Source of the DNA: Fimenecus sp052298855
Lineage (GTDB): Bacteria > Bacillota > Clostridia > Oscillospirales > Acutalibacteraceae
Reading direction: 5' to 3'
Assembly: GCA_052298855.1 (NCBI GenBank)
Contig: DAVZXP010000001.1
Coordinates: forward strand, 1-64,000
Length of the DNA stretch: 64,000 nt
Shown: piece by piece, positions 59,122 through 64,000 of the stretch
How the letters are laid out: each line of letters starts with the position of its first letter
Numbering within the stretch: position 1 is the stretch's first letter
The notes under the pieces: generated by a model
The model's database searches: none
Seen by the model: only the letters and a program-made list of their open reading frames with translations
Told to the model about the DNA's origin: nothing
Made by a program: the position numbers and the translations under genes

Positions 59122-60288
59122 ATGACAGAACTTCTTATCAAACTTTTTGTTAAAGACAGTAAAAACACCAAAGACCCGAAGGTCAGAGGCGCATACGGAA
59201 AATTAAGCGGTGCGGTCGGAATTGCGATAAACCTTATTCTGTGTATATCGAAATTTTTGGCAGGCATTATGACGGGCAGCATTACCGTTACCGCCGACGC
59301 CGTAAACAACCTCTCCGACGCTGGGTCGTCTATTATAACTCTTTTCGGCTTCAAGCTTTCGGAAAAGCCTGCCGACAAGGAGCACCCTTACGGTCACGGC
59401 AGAATTGAATACATATCTGCTCTCACGGTTTCGATTTTTGTAATAATTATGGGTGTTGAATTGCTCAAAAGCTCCGTTGTGAAAATCAGAACGCCCGAAG
59501 CTGTTGAATTCAGCACCGTTGCAATCGTCGTGCTTGTGCTTTCGATACTCGGTAAGCTGTGGCTCGCTCTTTTCAATTGGAAGCTTGGCAAGAAAATCAA
59601 CTCCACCGCCACAAAAGCCGTTGTAACAGACAGCCTTTCCGACACCGCTTCGACCTTTGTTGCGCTTGTTTCGCTGATTATTTCCCATAAAACAGGCTTC
59701 AACTGCGACGGCTATTTCGGTGCTGCCGTATCAGTCTTAATTCTTTGGTCGGGCATTTCACTTGTCAAGGAAACGCTCGCTCCGCTTCTCGGTCAGCCTC
59801 CCGAAAAGGAGTTTTATGAAGAAATTAAAAACGAGATTATGTCCTATGACGGCATTGTCGGCGTTCACGACCTTATAATCCACGACTACGGTCCGTCAAG
59901 GCTTTTTGCCTCTGCTCACGCCGAGGTTCCGTCCGACGTCGATATAATGCAGAGCCACGACACCGTTGATTTGATTGAGCACGAAATCCGAAAAAAATAC
60001 GGTATGCTCATTTCAATTCATCTTGACCCGATTGTGGTGGATGACGAGAGAATAAACGAGCTTCGTGAAATCACTCAAAACGCAGTCAAGGAGATAAATC
60101 CGAATTTCTCGATACACGATTTCAGGGTTGTTGACGGCACTACACATACGAATTTGATTTTTGACGTCGTTTTAACCTATGACGAAAAACGTTCATCGGC
60201 AGAAATAACACGCTTAATAAGTGAAAAGTTAAGCAAAATAGACGAAAGACTTTTCTGTGTTATCACTGTTGATTATGCATTTGACTGA
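59122..60288 (+). CDS. Cation diffusion facilitator family metal transporter
   Basis: A 388-residue membrane antiporter that exports divalent metals such as Zn2+, Mn2+, Fe2+ or Co2+. Six helices are predicted. The first metal-site half is ADAVNNLSDAG (helix 2) and the second is TKAVVTDSLSDTASTF (helix 5), with HPYGHGR after helix 2. A cytoplasmic C-terminal domain of ~170 residues follows, longer than usual (~90), which suggests an extended sensing domain. The helix-2 site residues are D..N..D rather than the H..D typical of zinc-specific members, which favours Mn2+ or Fe2+; this is inference. Confidence 0.88.
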   Translation: MTELLIKLFVKDSKNTKDPKVRGAYGKLSGAVGIAINLILCISKFLAGIMTGSITVTADAVNNLSDAGSSIITLFGFKLSEKPADKEHPYGHGRIEYISALTVSIFVIIMGVELLKSSVVKIRTPEAVEFSTVAIVVLVLSILGKLWLALFNWKLGKKINSTATKAVVTDSLSDTASTFVALVSLIISHKTGFNCDGYFGAAVSVLILWSGISLVKETLAPLLGQPPEKEFYEEIKNEIMSYDGIVGVHDLIIHDYGPSRLFASAHAEVPSDVDIMQSHDTVDLIEHEIRKKYGMLISIHLDPIVVDDERINELREITQNAVKEINPNFSIHDFRVVDGTTHTNLIFDVVLTYDEKRSSAEITRLISEKLSKIDERLFCVITVDYAFD

Positions 60289-60382
60289 ATTAAAAAATAA
60301 TAGTTAAAAAGACTTTAATATTTTGTCGAAATATAGTAAAATATAATCGATAAAAAACGCCGCATTTCAGGAGGATATTAAA

Positions 60383-61561
60383 ATGCCCGATTACACAGAA
60401 GAATTTACTAACATACCTTACGGACCCTTAGGCATAATCGCATTGCCCGGCTGTGAGGAGCTCGCAGACAAAATTGACCGCTACATTGTTAAATGGCGTG
60501 CTCAGAAGCAGTCGGAGCACAAGAACAGCATTGCTTTCGCAGGCTATGAAAAGGACTCCTACATCATCAACGCTTCGTTCCCCCGTTTCGGAACAGGCGA
60601 AGGTAAGGGTACACTTTTTGAGTCGGTAAGAGGCTATGACATTTTCATTGTTGCCGATATGTTCAACTACGGCTTGACTTACAAAATCTACGGTCACGAG
60701 GTTCCCATGAGCCCCGACGAGCACTACGCAAACCTTAAAAGAGCAATTTCCGCTATCGGCGGTAAGGCTCACAGAATTACTGTAATTATGCCCATGCTTT
60801 ATGAGGGCAGACAGCATAAGCGTTCAACAAGAGAGTCCCTTGACTGCGCACTTGCTCTTCAGGAGCTTTGCAACACAATGGGCGTTGACAACATCATTAC
60901 CTTTGACGCTCACGACCCCAGAGTTCAGAACGCTATTCCGCTTAAAGGCTTTGAGAACGTTCAGCCTGTTTATCAGATGATTAAATCTCTTGCTAACAGC
61001 GTTGAGGACCTTAACCTTGACAACGACCATATGATGGTTATCTCTCCCGACGAGGGCGGTATGGGCAGATGTATTTATTATTCAACCGTACTCGGTCTTG
61101 ACCTCGGTATGTTCTATAAGCGCAGAGATTACTCAAAGGTTGTTAACGGCAGAAACCCGATTGTAGCACACGAATTTCTCGGCACCAACGTTGAGGGCAA
61201 GGACGTTATGATCGTTGACGATATGATTTCCTCGGGCGAGTCGATGCTTGAAGTTGCTACTAAACTTAAAGAACTTGGTGCAAAGAGAATTTTCATCTTC
61301 TCGGCATTCGGTCTTTTCTGCGAGGGACTTGACAGATTTGACGAATTCTATGAGAAGGGACTTATCGACAAGGTGTTCACAACAAACCTTGTTTACAGAA
61401 CTCCCGAATTGTTAAAGCGTGATTGGTACTGTGAAGTTGATATGTCAAAGTACGTTGCTTACATTATCGACACTCTTAACCACGATATGTCGATCAGCGG
61501 TCTCCTTGATCCTGCTGACAGAATCTATGCTTTCCTTGAAAAAAGAGGCATCAGAAAATAA
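60383..61561 (+). CDS. prs: Ribose-phosphate pyrophosphokinase, atypical long form
   Basis: A 392-residue enzyme making PRPP from ribose-5-phosphate and ATP. The PRPP-binding loop is VMIVDDMISSGESM, the ATP-site region has TVIMPMLYEGRQHKRSTRES, and ITFDAHDPRVQNAIP is the active-site histidine region. It is about 75 residues longer than usual class I Prs (310-320), mainly through an N-terminal extension and inserts. This form is known to me from other Clostridia. AGGAGG lies just upstream. It is a single-gene unit with its own terminator; PRPP feeds purine, pyrimidine and histidine synthesis. Confidence 0.9.
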   Translation: MPDYTEEFTNIPYGPLGIIALPGCEELADKIDRYIVKWRAQKQSEHKNSIAFAGYEKDSYIINASFPRFGTGEGKGTLFESVRGYDIFIVADMFNYGLTYKIYGHEVPMSPDEHYANLKRAISAIGGKAHRITVIMPMLYEGRQHKRSTRESLDCALALQELCNTMGVDNIITFDAHDPRVQNAIPLKGFENVQPVYQMIKSLANSVEDLNLDNDHMMVISPDEGGMGRCIYYSTVLGLDLGMFYKRRDYSKVVNGRNPIVAHEFLGTNVEGKDVMIVDDMISSGESMLEVATKLKELGAKRIFIFSAFGLFCEGLDRFDEFYEKGLIDKVFTTNLVYRTPELLKRDWYCEVDMSKYVAYIIDTLNHDMSISGLLDPADRIYAFLEKRGIRK

Positions 61562-61577
61562 TCCGCAAATAAAAATT

Positions 61578-61620
61578 ACCACCGATATACTCACAAAGAG
61601 CGTATCGGTGGTTTTCTTTT
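61578..61620. terminator. Bidirectional terminator after prs
   Basis: ACCACCGATA pairs with TATCGGTGGT across a 15-base loop, followed by TTTTCTTTTTT on the plus strand, between convergent genes. Confidence 0.85.
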
Positions 61621-61633
61621 TTAATAAAGCTTA

Positions 61634-62122
61634 TTAAAAAATTCCGTATGTTACAAGCGACATAATCAAGCCTGCTATAAACACGCCGAGCGAGATTATC
61701 GGCAAAGCACGCTTAAAGTCAATATCGAGAAGCGCCGCCATAAGCGCACCCGTCCAGCCTCCCGTTCCCGGAAGCGGAATTGCAACGAAGATAAGCAAGC
61801 CCCATGACTTATACCTTAAAACCTTATCCTTGTTTTTCTCGGTCTTTGCCTCAAGCCTTGTTATTATCTTTTCAAAGAAAGGATATTTCCTTAAAAGCTC
61901 GAAAATCTTTTTAATGAAAAGAAGAATAAACGGTATCGGGAGCATATTTCCGACATAGCAAATGGCAAATGCCTTCAGAAAGCTGACTCCGAGAAGTCTT
62001 GCGGCAATCATACCGCCACGAAGCTCAAGAATAGGCAATAGCGAGATTACAAAAATCGTAAGCTCGGGCGGAATTTTATCCTGAAATAAATCGACAAAAA
62101 AATGAGCGAGTGTTTCAGCCAT
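61634..62122 (-). CDS. Small multi-drug export protein family membrane protein
   Basis: A 162-residue membrane protein with about four hydrophobic segments and the family patterns SLLPILELRGGMIAARLLG near the N-terminus and IPLPGTGGWTGALMAALL in the middle. It fits the family known as small multi-drug export (COG2426). Drug export is by family name only and the true substrate is unknown. It follows the Nudix gene with a 10-bp gap and is probably translated with it. Confidence 0.8.
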   Translation of the reverse strand: MAETLAHFFVDLFQDKIPPELTIFVISLLPILELRGGMIAARLLGVSFLKAFAICYVGNMLPIPFILLFIKKIFELLRKYPFFEKIITRLEAKTEKNKDKVLRYKSWGLLIFVAIPLPGTGGWTGALMAALLDIDFKRALPIISLGVFIAGLIMSLVTYGIF

Positions 62123-62132
62123 AATTCTCTCC

Positions 62133-62864
62133 TTAAATATTATTCTTGGTTATATACGCTTTTGCGAGCGACAAAATATCCTTATCGTTCGGATAATTAA
62201 GCGTCGAAATGGCATTATCGTACCCGAGCCAAATATAATCTTCGATTTCCTCGGGCTGAATAACCGTTTGTGTGTCATCGGTCGTTGCAAGGAAGATAAG
62301 CACGGATTTTTCAATCCTGCCTCTTATCGTGTACTCGGATTTATGCTTAAAGCCGGGAAATATTTTGATGTGTATTCCCGTTTCCTCCAAAACCTCACGC
62401 TTGGCGGTTTCCTCGTCGGTCTCATCATTTTCAACGTGACCCTTCGGGAAGCCCCAATGGCAGCTCCGCTTGTTTTTAATAAGCAAAAACCTGCGTTCTC
62501 CGTTTATAAATCTGAAAACAACCGCTCCGCAGGAACGCTCATATAAGCAGTCTATTGTGTACTCGCCGTCTTTATACATAAACGAGACGGCACGTTTAAT
62601 ATCGTTGACGATATACTTCTTACTTTTCGGCGACACGACAATATAAATACCCTGTCTGTCAGGCAATTTAATTACGGCAACAACTCTGCCTTCAAAATTA
62701 CGAACGGGATGCGTTACTCCCATAATATATGCGCCCTTGACAGGCGACCTCGGGTCAAGCCCGCTTTCCACGCTTCCGTAATTGAGCCTGTAAACAGTGC
62801 CGGTTTCAACATCGTGCCAGCCCATAGGTCTTTCGACCCTTACTCTGACATATTTACCCAGCAT
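62133..62864 (-). CDS. Nudix hydrolase fused to a pyrophosphatase-like N-terminal domain
   Basis: A 243-residue protein with two domains. Residues ~115-235 are a Nudix hydrolase with a complete Nudix box, G142 x5 E148 x7 R156-E157-V-L-E160-E161-T-G163-I, preceded by HWGFPKGHVE. Residues 1-~98 resemble the short inorganic-pyrophosphatase-like proteins of Firmicutes (KYVRVRVERPMGW, LNYGSVESG, AYIMGVTHPVRNFEG, VVAVI). The usual aspartate before AYI or CYV is glycine here (G44), so phosphatase activity of this half is doubtful. The Nudix half probably hydrolyses a nucleoside diphosphate linked to another group. AGGAG precedes the ATG by six bases. Confidence 0.85.
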   Translation of the reverse strand: MLGKYVRVRVERPMGWHDVETGTVYRLNYGSVESGLDPRSPVKGAYIMGVTHPVRNFEGRVVAVIKLPDRQGIYIVVSPKSKKYIVNDIKRAVSFMYKDGEYTIDCLYERSCGAVVFRFINGERRFLLIKNKRSCHWGFPKGHVENDETDEETAKREVLEETGIHIKIFPGFKHKSEYTIRGRIEKSVLIFLATTDDTQTVIQPEEIEDYIWLGYDNAISTLNYPNDKDILSLAKAYITKNNI

Positions 62865-62981
62865 ACAATGCTCCTTAGAAAAATCTAATCATAATTATAC
62901 ATGGTTTTCATTGCCGATTCAAGATATTTTTCTTTATATAATATGTTTTATAAAAATTTGCAACTTTTTTACAAAAATATA

Positions 62982-63010
62982 TTGTGAAAAACGGTCAAAT
63001 AAGTTAGAAT
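62982..63010 (+). promoter_or_regulatory. Promoter of the LCP-family gene
   Basis: TTGTGA (62982-62987) and TAGAAT (63005-63010) are exactly 17 bases apart, 45 bases before the ATG at 63055. Confidence 0.6.
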
Positions 63011-63054
63011 AGTAAATTGAAGAATTATTAAATTTAATGACGGGAGATATAAAA

Positions 63055-64000
63055 ATGAATCCTAAGGACTTTAAGTTTAACGACGACGCATTCGATGATG
63101 TTATGAGCTCCTCGGAAGACGATAAAAACGATATAAAGAACAATTCCTTTGAAGATGAATTTGAAGATATATTCAGCGGTAACGATAATGATGAGATTGA
63201 CTCTCGCAGAGATTTCACCGACGAGTATTTTATTGATGAGCAATCCGCACCGAAAATACCCGCTGCACCTGTGGAGAAAAAGCCGTACAGCTATAACTAC
63301 TCAAAGGCATCGCAGGAAAAGGCAAGGCGTGTTTCTCAGCAGAGAATATATGACGATGTAATCGACGGGGATATTTCTTCGGGCAAGCAACCCCGTGATA
63401 AGAAAAACCGTGACGGTAAAAAGAAGAAAATGGCAGGCTGGAAAGTCGCTCTTATAATCCTTCTTGTTTTACTTATTGCTGTCGGCGGTGCGGCAGGCGC
63501 AGGTCTCGGCTATGCAAAATCGCTTACCAAAAAGGTTGATTATTCTCCGCTTGAGGAAAACAAGTACGTTTCAGCCTCCGAATTAAAGCACGACGACGCA
63601 GTGCGCAACATTTTACTTATCGGAGTTGACGCAAGAGAGGGCGAAGATGCCGAAAAGACTCGTTCGGATACTATGATGCTTGTTTCGATTGACACAAGGA
63701 ACAATCAGATAAAGCTTACTTCCTTCCTTCGTGACACCTACACTGACATCCCCGGCTACAAGTGGAGAAAGCTCAATGCGGCACAGAGTAAAGGCGGAAC
63801 ACAGCTGCTTATTGACACTCTCGAATACAACTATAAAATCAAAATCGACAACTATATGTTTGTAAACTTTGATATGTTTACAACGATTATAGACTCGCTC
63901 GGCGGAATCGACGTGGCAATCACAGAAAAGGAAGCCAAGTACATCAACAGCAAGGACCATATGACAAGTGTTGAAGCAAGTGCGTTCCCCGAGGAAATCA
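63055..64000 (+). CDS. LytR-CpsA-Psr family protein, partial at the window end
   Basis: The first 315 codons of a gene that continues beyond the window. Residues 1-~127 are an unusually long, acidic then basic cytoplasmic part (for example EDEFEDIFSGNDNDEIDS). A membrane helix follows (~128-152, VALIILLVLLIAVGGAAGAG), then from ~185 an LCP domain: NILLIGVDAREG, the arginine and aspartate site RSDTMMLVSID, SFLRDTYTDIPGY and INAAQSKGG-type motif (LNAAQSKGG). LCP enzymes transfer teichoic acids or other glycopolymers from lipid carriers to peptidoglycan outside the cell. GGGAG lies eight bases before the ATG. Confidence 0.9.
   Translation, partial: MNPKDFKFNDDAFDDVMSSSEDDKNDIKNNSFEDEFEDIFSGNDNDEIDSRRDFTDEYFIDEQSAPKIPAAPVEKKPYSYNYSKASQEKARRVSQQRIYDDVIDGDISSGKQPRDKKNRDGKKKKMAGWKVALIILLVLLIAVGGAAGAGLGYAKSLTKKVDYSPLEENKYVSASELKHDDAVRNILLIGVDAREGEDAEKTRSDTMMLVSIDTRNNQIKLTSFLRDTYTDIPGYKWRKLNAAQSKGGTQLLIDTLEYNYKIKIDNYMFVNFDMFTTIIDSLGGIDVAITEKEAKYINSKDHMTSVEASAFPEEI

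Overview
The window looks like chromosome from a strictly anaerobic, Gram-positive Clostridia bacterium, most likely an uncultured gut Oscillospiraceae/Ruminococcaceae relative. The basis is inference from gene content: a PolC-type replicase, pyruvate phosphate dikinase, a V-type Na+ ATPase with the operon order of Enterococcus hirae ntpFIKECGABD, a radical-SAM sulfatase-maturase-like protein, a LytR-CpsA-Psr protein, many AGGAGG-type ribosome binding sites and TTGACA/TATAAT promoters, and families typical of gut Clostridia (DUF5058, DUF6514, TraX-like, BspA-type repeats). No rRNA, tRNA, CRISPR array, IS element or prophage was recognised.

Layout. 1-395 is gene-free and carries palindromic repeats. 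396-11281 is a mixed accessory region: a small P-loop protein, a collagen-like/BspA surface protein divergent from an XRE repressor, a two-gene DUF5058 membrane operon, a lipase-like hydrolase, a DUF6514 protein, a diguanylate cyclase, a cysteine-rich protein, a HAD phosphatase, a radical SAM/SPASM enzyme and a DtxR-type regulator. 11335-15361 is an operon for uronate catabolism (aldo/keto reductase, peptide-deformylase-like protein, uxaB, uxaA). 15497-16648 is an RNase III-like protein with two dsRNA-binding-like regions and a structured leader. Then come ppdK, an M20 peptidase and a small membrane protein. 21983-32056 is the core operon pyrH-frr-uppS-cdsA-dxr-rseP-ispG-polC, in which polC lacks the usual proofreading exonuclease insert. 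32276-36394 holds nahK, a GH35 beta-galactosidase and convergent fucO, which fits use of host-type glycans.

The most novel-looking part is 37394-49291. A minus-strand operon encodes a membrane protein with a TTG start, a 1769-residue secreted protein, five tandem small secreted paralogues (148-165 aa), and a proline-rich membrane-anchored protein. The five small proteins share one beta-rich domain with the last ~120 residues of the giant protein, so this looks like a multi-component cell-surface assembly. A divergent OmpR-type response regulator and histidine kinase sit next to it and probably control it. I could not assign the domain to a known family.

49716-58322 is the nine-gene V-type ATPase operon, with intact Na+-binding residues in the K ring. 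The remainder carries a TetR regulator with a CDF metal transporter, an atypical PRPP synthetase, a small membrane exporter, a Nudix hydrolase fused to a pyrophosphatase-like domain, and the start of an LCP cell-wall ligase that runs off the window. Two gene-free stretches (1-395 and 49292-49715) share a family of short hairpin repeats.
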